A DNA stretch of 64,000 nt from CAVROP01 sp050012175 (GTDB taxonomy: Bacteria; Acidobacteriota; Terriglobia; UBA7540). How positions within the stretch are numbered: position 1 is the stretch's first letter; the number at the start of each line of letters is the position of its first letter. Shown here in pieces: positions 44,151 through 52,017 of the stretch. Location: assembly GCA_050012175.1 (NCBI GenBank), contig JBEKHR010000004.1, forward strand, positions 1 to 64,000, written 5' to 3'. Both the position numbers and the translations under genes were made by a program. The notes beneath the pieces are model-generated. The model made no database searches and had not been told where the DNA came from. It saw only the letters and a program-made list of their open reading frames with translations.

Positions 44151-45611
44151 GTGCAGAAAAGGACGGTGACAGTGGAACAGGAGAACACACTGAGCAAGCG
44201 AGTTCTTTTTGTCGATTCGGACGAGGCCTTCGGCGCAACCCTGAGAAACGTACTGGGACCAGGGTACACGCTTTTGGACGCTGGGAGCGTTCAAGATGCA
44301 ACCCAATTCCTGCATTCTGGCGGGATTGACGTTGTTTTGCTTAACTGGGACCAGCCCAGTCGTACAGACCATACGGGCTGTCTGGAGTTATTGAAAGAGT
44401 CCCAGGAGCTGGAAGTCTCACCCCCGGTGTTGGGGTTCAGTTGGGATGCGCGGCGTGAGAGCGCGATGGAGGCCATGAGACAGGGTGTATGGGACTTCTT
44501 CCTTCAGCCTCTTGATGTCCGGACACTGAAGTTCGCCTTGGATCGCGCTCACAGCCGAATGGTGTTGTCCCGCGACTTGAGTGCGGCGCGCAAACTGATT
44601 TCGGTGCAGCGTGTTGACGGGTTGATCGGCAACAGCAAGCAAATGGAGCGGGTCTACGAAATGATCCGTAAAGTGGCCGGCGTCTTCACGACAATCCTGA
44701 TCAGCGGCGAGAGTGGAACCGGGAAGGAAGTTGTTGCCAGAGCTATTCACCGCCTAAGTCCCAGGGCTCGGAAACCCTTCGTGGCTTTTTCTGCGTGTGC
44801 GCTGCCTGAGAGTCTTATTGAAGACGAACTCTTTGGCCACGAAAAGGGTGCATTCACGGGGGCTTCACATAGCCGCCGGGGACGATTCGAAGAAGCCCAA
44901 GGGGGGACGATTTTTCTGGATGAAATTGGAGATTTGGCGCTTTCCTTGCAAGCCAAGTTACTGCGTGTTCTACAGGAGCGGAGCTTTGAGCGTCTGGGTT
45001 CGAATGCCCCTGTTCCTCTAGACGTTCGTGTGATTTGTGCCACGAATCGGAGCCTGGAGCAGATGCTTCAAGCGGGTACACTCAGGCAGGATCTTTACTT
45101 CCGGATTTCGGTCCTAAAGATCGAGCTTCCGCCGTTGCGCAATCGAACCGACGATATCCCGGTTCTTACCGAATATTTTCTGCGCACCTTTGCTTCAGCG
45201 CACGGCAAGGATATCCGGGGGATCAGTTCGGGGTTCCTGAACACACTGGCGAGCCATACCTGGCCTGGCAACGTGCGGGAGTTGCAGAATGTTGTCGAGC
45301 GGAGCGTAGTTCTTGCGGATGGCCAGCGCCTGGGGATTGAGGACTTGCCGGCCGAACTCAGCCGGCTGGGTGTTGCTTCGGAACCCTCCCGGGGAGCCTT
45401 TCAGGAAGTGGTTCGGAGTTTCAAGCGCGAGATGGTTCGGTCGGCCTTGCGTTTATGCAACGGAAACAAACTCAAGGCGGCTCAAGAACTGCAAATCAGC
45501 CGATGTTATTTGCACCGTCTCTTAAACCAATTAAATGTCGAAGACGATTTCAGCGTTGACGAGAAGCTGGCCGCCGAAATGGAGCCAGTTCCAAACGTCC
45601 AGGCGGCCTGA
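44151..45611 (+). CDS. Sigma-54-dependent transcriptional activator with degenerate receiver domain
   Basis: 486 residues, NtrC-like order. The receiver-like domain (16-130) keeps the acidic pocket (DSDE near 22) but has Asn in place of the phospho-acceptor Asp (LLNWDQP, N65) and Gln in place of the conserved Lys (FFLQPLD, Q119), so normal phosphorylation is unlikely. The AAA+ domain (about 155-390) is intact: Walker A GESGTGKE (186-193), sigma-54 contact loop GAFTGA (233-238), Walker B TIFLDEIGD and the arginine region RQDLYFRISVL. A Fis-type helix-turn-helix (about 440-470; NKLKAAQELQISRCYLHRLL) binds enhancers. GTG at 44151 is the annotated start; internal GTG codons before residue 15 are possible. 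A natural target would be the sigma-54-like promoter of flp at 30286-30301. Confidence 0.93.
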   Translation: MQKRTVTVEQENTLSKRVLFVDSDEAFGATLRNVLGPGYTLLDAGSVQDATQFLHSGGIDVVLLNWDQPSRTDHTGCLELLKESQELEVSPPVLGFSWDARRESAMEAMRQGVWDFFLQPLDVRTLKFALDRAHSRMVLSRDLSAARKLISVQRVDGLIGNSKQMERVYEMIRKVAGVFTTILISGESGTGKEVVARAIHRLSPRARKPFVAFSACALPESLIEDELFGHEKGAFTGASHSRRGRFEEAQGGTIFLDEIGDLALSLQAKLLRVLQERSFERLGSNAPVPLDVRVICATNRSLEQMLQAGTLRQDLYFRISVLKIELPPLRNRTDDIPVLTEYFLRTFASAHGKDIRGISSGFLNTLASHTWPGNVRELQNVVERSVVLADGQRLGIEDLPAELSRLGVASEPSRGAFQEVVRSFKREMVRSALRLCNGNKLKAAQELQISRCYLHRLLNQLNVEDDFSVDEKLAAEMEPVPNVQAA

Positions 45612-45737
45612 CGCGAAGTATGGCGAGTCCGTTTAAGTGATTGAACCCGGATTTCCGACAAAAAAAGTCCAGCGCCCTTTAACACGACCACACGTGGCCC
45701 CACGGGTTTTGGGTTTCGCTGCCAAGCAACCTCGGCC

Positions 45738-46163
45738 TTGCCGCCTAATATACCTGCCACATTGGACCGTAAAACTCTGCTCGCTCCTTGCACGGGACCG
45801 TATGGCGATCCGCTTGCCGCCAGGGGTTTGACTGATCCGGCAGGTCTGCAACGTGGTATGCTCTTTTCCCAGGACCGGTCCGCCACAAATGTTAACCTAG
45901 GGTGGGGCGGTGGCGGTCAGTTCTTGTTAGCCGGGAGCATGTATTTTCACTCATGTAATGCCGCCGGTACGGGAGTCAGTTGCGGCGCGGCGGGTACTCA
46001 CTATACCCATAGTATGTCGTTTTGTGAAAATACAGGTTCAGGTACTTATGTTATTGGAAGCATAATTTCAGATAATATCGAAATGTACGGTACTCCCGGT
46101 ATTACGGTGGATCTTAACCCCGACGCCGCCGATTGGATTCTGAAAGCAAGTTTGCTCCCGTAA
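45738..46163 (+). pseudogene. TadE/TadG-like protein, C-terminal remnant
   Basis: About 140 codons without a convincing start. RGMLFSQDRS, GGGGQFLLAGSMYFHSC and the end VDLNPDAADWILKASLLP resemble the C-terminal periplasmic part of TadG-like proteins, in which a QDR segment, an AGxxYFP-like segment and a final hydrophobic strand recur. No RGQ..E pseudopilin start or helix is present and the first 35 residues are low-quality. It looks like the tail of a lost pilus-assembly gene next to regulatory genes. An alternative is a small orphan secreted protein without signal peptide, which is less likely. Confidence 0.45.
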
Positions 46164-46278
46164 AGCTCTAGGCTCGAGAACTGCGGGTAGCCTGCGAGGG
46201 AATGTCAGTCAGGGCTTCACCCTTGCCTGGAGATTACAAAGCCTTGGGTTCTAAGGGGGGAGCTTTCCGAGCACGAGT

Positions 46279-48111
46279 ATGTCGCTCATATCTCTCGACC
46301 TCAACTCGCCCTCGCGGAATAAGGCTCCGGCTAAGTCGCCTTCCCCGGATCGCTACCTGCGGCTGACTTACAGTGTCAGCCGAGGCTGGTTGCCGAGGCG
46401 AGGCCTTCTCTTTTCCCTCCTGGTGCACGAAATCGCCATCGTTGCCCTGATGTTTATTCCCCCTCCTTCCGGTCCCCGTCCGCGCGTTTGGCGTGAAAAA
46501 CAGTGGGACACCACCATGATCCCCAAGGAGGCGCTCTACCTGCCGCAACTCGGAGGTGGAAGTGAAGGCGGGAGTGCGGAAAAGGCGGGAGGCGAGGCAT
46601 CCCCGGTGCCCAAGAGCCCTGCCCCTGCGGCTGGCGCTCGTGGCGTGACTTACGCGGGGAAGCAGCAGATCATTTCGAACCCGCCGAATCCTACCAACCA
46701 CATTCAAACGATACTTCAACCCGACCTGCCCAACCCGCCCACCTTGAAGGCGTTTGTTCCCCTACCGAACATGGTGATTATCGCTCAGGCGGTGCCCTTA
46801 CCACCTCCTCCAAGGTCTGTCACGCCACCTCCGCCGCCTCCAAGCCCGGTTGTACCGCCCCGGCCGGCGGCGCAACCCGTCGAGACTCCGGCAGCAGCCG
46901 TTGAGCCGCTGGCGCCGAGAGTGCAGGTTCCTGAAGTGACGTTAGAAGGCCCGCGACCGGTCGAAGCTCCGCACTTGACTCTGCCCGCAACGCCTCCAAC
47001 ATCCACGAGTCCCACCCTCGCTCAAGCCCCGCCACCGCCTGCGCCTGCTCCATCTGCGCCTCCCAAGCCGGCGCCTGAAACCAAGCCCGCGCCTCCGCGC
47101 CCCCCCCAGGTACTGCCCGCAGGAGAAAGCAGAAACGCTCACAATGTGCTGGTGCTCAGCCCCGTATCCGCACCGCCTAGTGCATCACCACAGATTCCAC
47201 AAGGAGAAGCGCGAGGTCAGTTCGCCATTTCACCCCAGGCGAATCCGGAGCGGTCGTTGTCGGGGGTTGGATCCGCCGCAGGCACAAACACGGCGGGGGC
47301 ACTGGGCGTGGGTTCCTCGCCGGGTGCGGCGGCGGGTAACGGTCCAGGTAACGGGACGGGGGGACCGAGGGCTAGCGGCCAGGGGAGTGGCAACGCAGCG
47401 GTAGGCAAGGGGGGAGGCGCCAGCGACGTCGGGGGCGGAGGCCATGGAGGCGGAGGCAGCGGCGGCGGTGTGGGCGTGGGAAGTGGGCCTGGCGCAGGGC
47501 ACGGAACTGAAGCCGGTCACGGAACCGGAACCGGGGCGGGCGCGGGTCCTGGCGGAGGAGCGTTTGCCGGCATGACCATTCAAGGGGGCGAAGGACCTGC
47601 GGGAGCTATTGCGATTCCAGCCCCGAGCAAACCGCCTGCCGAAGATCAGGAGGGAGCATCCTACGGCATCACGATTATCTCAACTGGAAATAGCGGCGGG
47701 GGCGTGGGTGACTTTGGTGTTTTTCACGACGAAGCCGTATTCACGGTTTACCTGAATCCGGCCAAAGCCGCAGATGATCCTGCTCCTCTTTGGCCATTGC
47801 AGTATGCAGTCCTGGACACAGCCGGGGTCCCCCTGCAAGACCTCTTGCCGCCTTTCGCTGTCAAGAAGCAGACACCTGTGTGGCCCCCTGACCTGTTGAC
47901 GAGATACAGGGGACAGGAAATCGTGGTTTATGCCATCATCGACGCGGAAGGCAAAATGCAGCACCCGAAAGCATTACAGAGCCCGAATGCCCGTTTGAGT
48001 GAAGTACTCCTTGCAGTTCTCGAACAGTGGCTTTTTCGACCCGCGACTATGAATGGAAAGCCTGTAGCTGTCAAAGCTGTGCTGGGGGTTCCTATTTCTT
48101 CCGCGCAATGA
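46279..48111 (+). CDS. TonB-like energy-transducing protein with Pro-rich and Gly-rich linkers
   Basis: 610 residues. A cytoplasmic N-terminus is followed by one membrane helix (about 42-61, LLFSLLVHEIAIVALMFIP), a Pro-rich spacer (about 150-300), a Gly-rich low-complexity stretch (about 330-440) and a C-terminal TonB-type domain (about 510-610): FAVKKQTPVWPPDLL, then EIVVYAIIDAEGKMQ and VLLAVLEQWLFRPATMNGKPV. TonB proteins transmit inner-membrane proton-motive force to outer-membrane transporters. No ExbB/ExbD partners or TonB-dependent receptor are nearby. The ATG is far (about 15 bases) from GGGGGAG. GGGC-N7-CTTGCC at 46212-46227 has the spacing of a sigma-54 -24/-12 element and deserves a check. 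Confidence 0.82.
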   Translation: MSLISLDLNSPSRNKAPAKSPSPDRYLRLTYSVSRGWLPRRGLLFSLLVHEIAIVALMFIPPPSGPRPRVWREKQWDTTMIPKEALYLPQLGGGSEGGSAEKAGGEASPVPKSPAPAAGARGVTYAGKQQIISNPPNPTNHIQTILQPDLPNPPTLKAFVPLPNMVIIAQAVPLPPPPRSVTPPPPPPSPVVPPRPAAQPVETPAAAVEPLAPRVQVPEVTLEGPRPVEAPHLTLPATPPTSTSPTLAQAPPPPAPAPSAPPKPAPETKPAPPRPPQVLPAGESRNAHNVLVLSPVSAPPSASPQIPQGEARGQFAISPQANPERSLSGVGSAAGTNTAGALGVGSSPGAAAGNGPGNGTGGPRASGQGSGNAAVGKGGGASDVGGGGHGGGGSGGGVGVGSGPGAGHGTEAGHGTGTGAGAGPGGGAFAGMTIQGGEGPAGAIAIPAPSKPPAEDQEGASYGITIISTGNSGGGVGDFGVFHDEAVFTVYLNPAKAADDPAPLWPLQYAVLDTAGVPLQDLLPPFAVKKQTPVWPPDLLTRYRGQEIVVYAIIDAEGKMQHPKALQSPNARLSEVLLAVLEQWLFRPATMNGKPVAVKAVLGVPISSAQ

Positions 48112-48137
48112 GAAGCGAGCTCGTGACATTGATCGTT

Positions 48138-48449
48138 TCATGCTGCGGCCGACATGGAGCAAGACTGAATTTCAAGTCCCGCCTCGTAGAGAGACTGCCC
48201 CTCATCTAGTTCGTGCACCCACATCACGCTGTAGTTCCTCACGACCCTGGGGTTATTAGTGACGACAACCTCGACACTCTGGCGGACTCGGAACGGAACG
48301 TTCGCGCGCACTCGCAAGCCGCGCTCCGAGTAATCGACCGTGTTGCCATTCACGACCGTTGCCCCTTCCCAGCCGGTTCGCAAAGTAACAGGAAGGGTCA
48401 CGTAGATTCTTTCTTCCCGGCGGGAGACTTCTGGCCAATTACGACTCAT
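48138..48449 (-). CDS. Stand-alone PilZ domain protein
   Basis: 103 residues, essentially one PilZ domain. Both cyclic-di-GMP motifs are present: RxxxR (R10 to R14 in SRREER) and DxSxxG (D39-Y-S-E-R-G44). The ATG at 48449 has GAGG five bases upstream. Stand-alone PilZ proteins act as cyclic-di-GMP receptors that bind partners in motility, pilus or polysaccharide systems. It is convergent with the TonB-like gene (26 bases apart) and close to the PAS sensor and STAS genes. The partner cannot be deduced. Confidence 0.88.
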   Translation of the reverse strand: MSRNWPEVSRREERIYVTLPVTLRTGWEGATVVNGNTVDYSERGLRVRANVPFRVRQSVEVVVTNNPRVVRNYSVMWVHELDEGQSLYEAGLEIQSCSMSAAA

Positions 48450-48535
48450 AGAAACCTCATCTAAGAACCGTCGCCAACTTCTGGATACACTCTACATAAA
48501 CTGCCCTCAAATGTCAATCAGGGTTGGCAGTAGGT

Positions 48536-48618
48536 AGTGGGTCAATTTGATGCTGTAGCGGCGAGTTTACCTCGCCAAATGGCGGCGTAAAGCCGCCTCT
48601 ACATCAAATTGACCCACT
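48536..48618. repeat. Intergenic hairpin repeat with perfect 17-bp arms
   Basis: AGTGGGTCAATTTGATG (48536-48552) and its exact reverse complement at 48602-48618 enclose a GC-rich core with further imperfect pairing (GTAGCGGCG..AAAGCCGCC). No T-tract. It resembles REP-like or small MITE-type elements scattered between genes. It lies between the divergent PilZ promoter region and the end of the PAS sensor gene. Confidence 0.65.
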
Positions 48619-48648
48619 GCCTGGCAGGACAGATTTAACGGCGTATCA

Positions 48649-49635
48649 TCAATCTCTATTGTGAATAAAGACTCGATACACCTTTCCTGGCACGTCCAGA
48701 TTCATCACCCAGGAGGGTTTTTTTTGAATCGTTCCATCTTTCTTGCGGACAGGAAGCTCTCCCGACCACATTTTCCCCGCGCCCAACCGATCGAGAATCT
48801 CATTCACGGTCTGCGCGGCACCTTGCCCTTCGAGGTCGTGCAGAAGAGTTACATTGTTGCCGAGCAGTTCTCCCCGCTCGTAGCCCAGGAGGGCTTCCTC
48901 GGCAGCATTGGCATAGAGGATGGTCCCGGAATCGGTAGCTAGGGAGATCCCCAGAGGGAGGGTCTGGAGGATCTTTGTATGGACTCGTCGCTCCAGCCCC
49001 GCCCAAGCTCGTGCCTTCTCGTCATGGAATAACAGGAAGGCTGCCACCCCGACGAGCCAGATGACTAACCCCCCGCCATAGGTTGTGAACATTCTTGCCA
49101 GGCGTACGCTGCGGGTCGCCGCCTCGCCTTGTTGTTGAAGGCGAGTCTGCTGTGCGGATTTGATCTCCGCCATGCACTTGCCGATGTCATCTCTCAACCG
49201 TTGGTCTTCCACATTCGTCGCTGTCTTATCCCGGGCGGATGGGTTCTTCTTGGCGACAGCCATCGACTGTTCGAACAGGTTAATCTGCTTGGCAACCAGA
49301 GGCGCAAGGCTCGCGGACTTTGCCTGAACCGATTTATCTATCTTTGTCTCATCATCAATCCCTTGAAGAACCTTGCGAAGCTGCGAGACGGAATCCTGGT
49401 AGGCGCTGTTCCAGGTCTGATCGCCGCCCGAGGTGACATATTTCTGCGCGTTGGTGGCGGCCTCGGTCAGCAGCGAGGGCGCGGCGTCTGTCTCCTGCAT
49501 CACCTTCGCCGCCTGCGCCATCCCACTTGCAGAGCTTGAGACTCCAAGCAGTGCGGCATGTAGAAAGAGTACGACTACCAGAACAACAGGCACCGCAAAC
49601 GCATAGGCAATCGCAATCTTTCGCCTCTGGCTCAT
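48649..49635 (-). CDS. Membrane sensor with periplasmic helical domain and cytoplasmic PAS domain, no output domain
   Basis: 328 residues. Helix 1 (about 8-30) and helix 2 (about 187-207) enclose a periplasmic, all-helical domain of about 155 residues (CHASE3/four-helix-bundle-like). A single PAS domain (about 222-325; LPLGISLATDSGTILYANAAEEALLGYERGELLG-type pattern) ends the protein. There is no histidine kinase, GGDEF or methyl-accepting region after the PAS, and the frame stops normally, so the signal must pass to a partner protein or the gene is a truncated kinase. GGAGG lies ten bases before the ATG. The PilZ and STAS genes beside it are possible partners. Confidence 0.82.
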   Translation of the reverse strand: MSQRRKIAIAYAFAVPVVLVVVLFLHAALLGVSSSASGMAQAAKVMQETDAAPSLLTEAATNAQKYVTSGGDQTWNSAYQDSVSQLRKVLQGIDDETKIDKSVQAKSASLAPLVAKQINLFEQSMAVAKKNPSARDKTATNVEDQRLRDDIGKCMAEIKSAQQTRLQQQGEAATRSVRLARMFTTYGGGLVIWLVGVAAFLLFHDEKARAWAGLERRVHTKILQTLPLGISLATDSGTILYANAAEEALLGYERGELLGNNVTLLHDLEGQGAAQTVNEILDRLGAGKMWSGELPVRKKDGTIQKKPSWVMNLDVPGKVYRVFIHNRD

Positions 49636-49991
49636 TTGGTTACTGCCTCCTACGATGGATTACATAGTGGAGAAGAACCGCCCGGTCCTGTATCGTACAC
49701 TATACCCTACTGGCCGCAACCCGGCAAGAGGCCGGCCCCCTGTGGATGACGATTGACGTTACACTGAGGAGTCCCTACAATGTGTAGTCGCTTACGTTTG
49801 CCGGAGCTTGGGCTCACGAAGCTTGAGGATTGCAAAGGGTGGCTCGGAAGAAATCCTGAAATCGCTGGTGAAAGTCTCCGGATCATTCCCAGGGGGTTCG
49901 AACGATTTGACAAGTCAGGCAAAAGGTTTGACCTGCTTGCACTCGACAAACAATAAACGACCGTCATCACTGAACAAAAAGGAGGCCCAGG

Positions 49992-50054
49992 ATGTACTCC
50001 TGCGAATCTCCAAGCCGCTCGTCAGGCGGCCTTCTCTTCCAATTTGACTTTTGA
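49992..50054 (+). CDS. Putative 20-codon leader ORF of the STAS gene
   Basis: A small frame (MYSCESPSRSSGGLLFQFDF) has an excellent ribosome binding site, AAGGAGG with six bases of spacing, better than that of the STAS gene starting 12 bases after its stop. Ribosomes translating it would end right at the STAS start region, so translational coupling or a regulatory leader is possible. Without comparison it cannot be told from chance. Confidence 0.35.
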   Translation: MYSCESPSRSSGGLLFQFDF

Positions 50055-50066
50055 CAGGAAGTCGCC

Positions 50067-50414
50067 ATGCCACTTGAAATTTCACCTTCAAAGGTTGGAT
50101 CGATCACTCTCGTGAACCTCAGGGGAACGATTGTCGCGGGAAATGACAGGGGAATGCTCCTTGACAAGATGAAGGAATTACTGGAGGCCGGCGAAAGGGA
50201 TTTCATCCTGGATCTCGGGCAGGTTACTTACGTTGATAACACGGGTGTCGGGGCGCTGATTGAAGCTTTGAATTTGGCCGCGAGGAAGGGTGGAGGCGTG
50301 AAACTTCTCCACCTCACGAAGCAAATCTACGACGTGCTTCAGATCGCTGAACTTAGTGCCGTGTTTGGAATTTACGACGATCTTCAGAAAGCTCTGGAGT
50401 CGTTTGAAGCCTAG
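50067..50414 (+). CDS. STAS-domain anti-sigma factor antagonist
   Basis: 115 residues, a single STAS domain: LVNLRGTIVAGNDRG near the start and the loop LGQVTYVDNTGVGALIEAL. In SpoIIAA/RsbV proteins this loop reads DSSG, and its second serine is phosphorylated by the anti-sigma kinase; here it is D-N-T-G, with Thr in that position, so phosphorylation is still possible. Such proteins release sigma factors or steer phosphatase/kinase modules in partner-switching. No cognate anti-sigma kinase or sigma factor is next to it. AGGAAG precedes the ATG. Neighbouring genes are the PAS sensor (divergent) and a PilZ protein downstream. Confidence 0.9.
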   Translation: MPLEISPSKVGSITLVNLRGTIVAGNDRGMLLDKMKELLEAGERDFILDLGQVTYVDNTGVGALIEALNLAARKGGGVKLLHLTKQIYDVLQIAELSAVFGIYDDLQKALESFEA

Positions 50415-50598
50415 GACAAGGCTTGGCAGGGCCCGGTGTCGCCGGGAAGCAAGATGGTTTGCGGTGCTTCAGATCCATTCACGTTCCCCGAGGGAACAGT
50501 CCTTGCATTCTCGCCGGATATGTCTGCTCCTTTGACCCAGAACCGCGTTGTCCCGGACACAGTTTTGAATATCTTAAGGAAACGTGCAGAGGCGCACC

Positions 50599-51129
50599 AT
50601 GTGGATTGAACTAGAGGATGGAAATCGAAAGCCAGACGAACGCAAGGAACTGCGCTGGAACATCCCCATTCCTGTTTCCGTTAAAGGCGTTCGGAGGGAC
50701 GGCACGGAGTTCAACGAGGAAACCATCACCGCCGACGCCAGCCCCTCAGGAATGTGCGTTCTCCTGACCGTGGCGTTACGCAAGGGTGATCAGGTTACAG
50801 TCACGGCCCCGGAGGAGAGATTCGAGTCATCGGCGACCGTCCGTTACGTGAGCGCCTTGGGCCCCGGCATGAACCGCATTCGCGTAAACTTCCCGAAAAG
50901 CGCAAGATTCACCCGGGAATCCGCCGCGAAAAAGTATGTTTATGACTATTATTATGGACAGTGGGTCGGGTATATTGTCGATAACATCTACTACAACACG
51001 AAGCACGAGGCCTTTGGAAAGATTGAGAATAACAAGATTGTGTCGCTGGACTCCGGAGCGCTCCTCTTCGATCTAAGCGCGGGCCGTGCTTACGATACAC
51101 ACGGGAATTGTATCGGACATATCATCTAA
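50599..51129 (+). CDS. PilZ-domain protein with a short extra C-terminal domain
   Basis: 176 residues from the ATG at 50599 (AGAGG six bases upstream; a GTG five codons earlier is alternative). PilZ domain about 12-110 with RxxxR (R15-K-E-L-R19) and DxSxxG (D46-A-S-P-S-G51), so cyclic-di-GMP binding is plausible. After YDYYYGQWVGYI, residues about 118-176 make a separate beta-rich piece (FGKIENNKIVSLDSGALLF, then GRAYDTHGNCIGHI) that looks like a small ligand or partner domain not recognised by name. It lies downstream of the STAS gene in the same direction, about 185 bases apart. Confidence 0.82.
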   Translation: MWIELEDGNRKPDERKELRWNIPIPVSVKGVRRDGTEFNEETITADASPSGMCVLLTVALRKGDQVTVTAPEERFESSATVRYVSALGPGMNRIRVNFPKSARFTRESAAKKYVYDYYYGQWVGYIVDNIYYNTKHEAFGKIENNKIVSLDSGALLFDLSAGRAYDTHGNCIGHII

Positions 51130-51291
51130 GTCTGGGCCAGAAGGCGTGCGCTACATGCATGTACACACAATAAGGCACTGATATTGTCTTCTCAAGGGAC
51201 AAACGCAGATATTTTCAAATTATACGTGTGTACACTTTTGAGGGCAAAATCGCGCTCAAACACATGAGATATCAGAACTTAACTCAGGAGA

Positions 51292-51840
51292 TCAGCGGTG
51301 AGCTTCCGTCCCAAAGCGAAGGACGATGCCCGCGGAAAGCCGGACGCTGTCCTGCCGGGCGGAGCTGAAACGGGACATAAGGTAATCCGCCTGGATCAGG
51401 CGCAAAGACACGCGCCGCGAGACCTTCAGATCCGCACCGCCACCCACGATCAGGCCAATCCGGAATTCCGGCTTCGAGATATTCAGGAATTCGGGCCCGC
51501 CTCGCACTGCTCCGACCATGCCATGGACGAAGGGGACAAAAGTCGGATGCTTGCGATAGGCGAACACCGGGCCGTACATCAAAGCCTGCGTATTGGTCTT
51601 GAACCCGGCCTCGGTGCCGTAGTGGCTGCTGAAATCCAAAACGCCGCCGAACCACGAGTTGAGGTTCTCCGTCACCGAAACGTGAAAGCCGTTGAGATTG
51701 AAGTTGCTACTGATGTTGCTGAGGTCCACATTTGGGGTCAGATTCGAGTAACCGCCAAACACTTCCACTTTGGGTGTCTGTTGCGCCAGGGCCGACACAG
51801 GCGGAATCAACAGCGCCAAGAAGATCAAAGCCTTTCGCAT
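51292..51840 (-). CDS. Small outer-membrane beta-barrel protein
   Basis: 182 residues. Signal peptide (MRKALIFLALLIPPVSALAQ). The mature part alternates in a beta-barrel way: VEVFGGYSNLTP at the start, GGVLDFSSHYG, a YGPVFAYR strand, FVPFVHGMVGAV, FRIGLIVGGGADLKV, and RLSAGIVLRFG as the C-terminal strand. It matches OmpA/OmpX-like eight-stranded barrels, common in Acidobacteriota, mostly of unknown role. GGGAG lies eight bases before the ATG. It is transcribed away from the PilZ gene and convergent with it. Confidence 0.85.
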   Translation of the reverse strand: MRKALIFLALLIPPVSALAQQTPKVEVFGGYSNLTPNVDLSNISSNFNLNGFHVSVTENLNSWFGGVLDFSSHYGTEAGFKTNTQALMYGPVFAYRKHPTFVPFVHGMVGAVRGGPEFLNISKPEFRIGLIVGGGADLKVSRRVSLRLIQADYLMSRFSSARQDSVRLSAGIVLRFGTEAHR

Positions 51841-52017
51841 GAAGTCTCTCCCTCACTGGCGTAATTAACCAAGGCGACAGTCTCTCGTAAAGACACTGAA
51901 AACCGTGGTGTGAAATCTCGGGGCGAACCCCGCCTTGCCGCAGTGCGAGGATGGATTTTCAGCGTCTCACCACCAGCCGTTAATTTCCGGCTCGCCCTTG
52001 GGACCGCACTGCCAATT

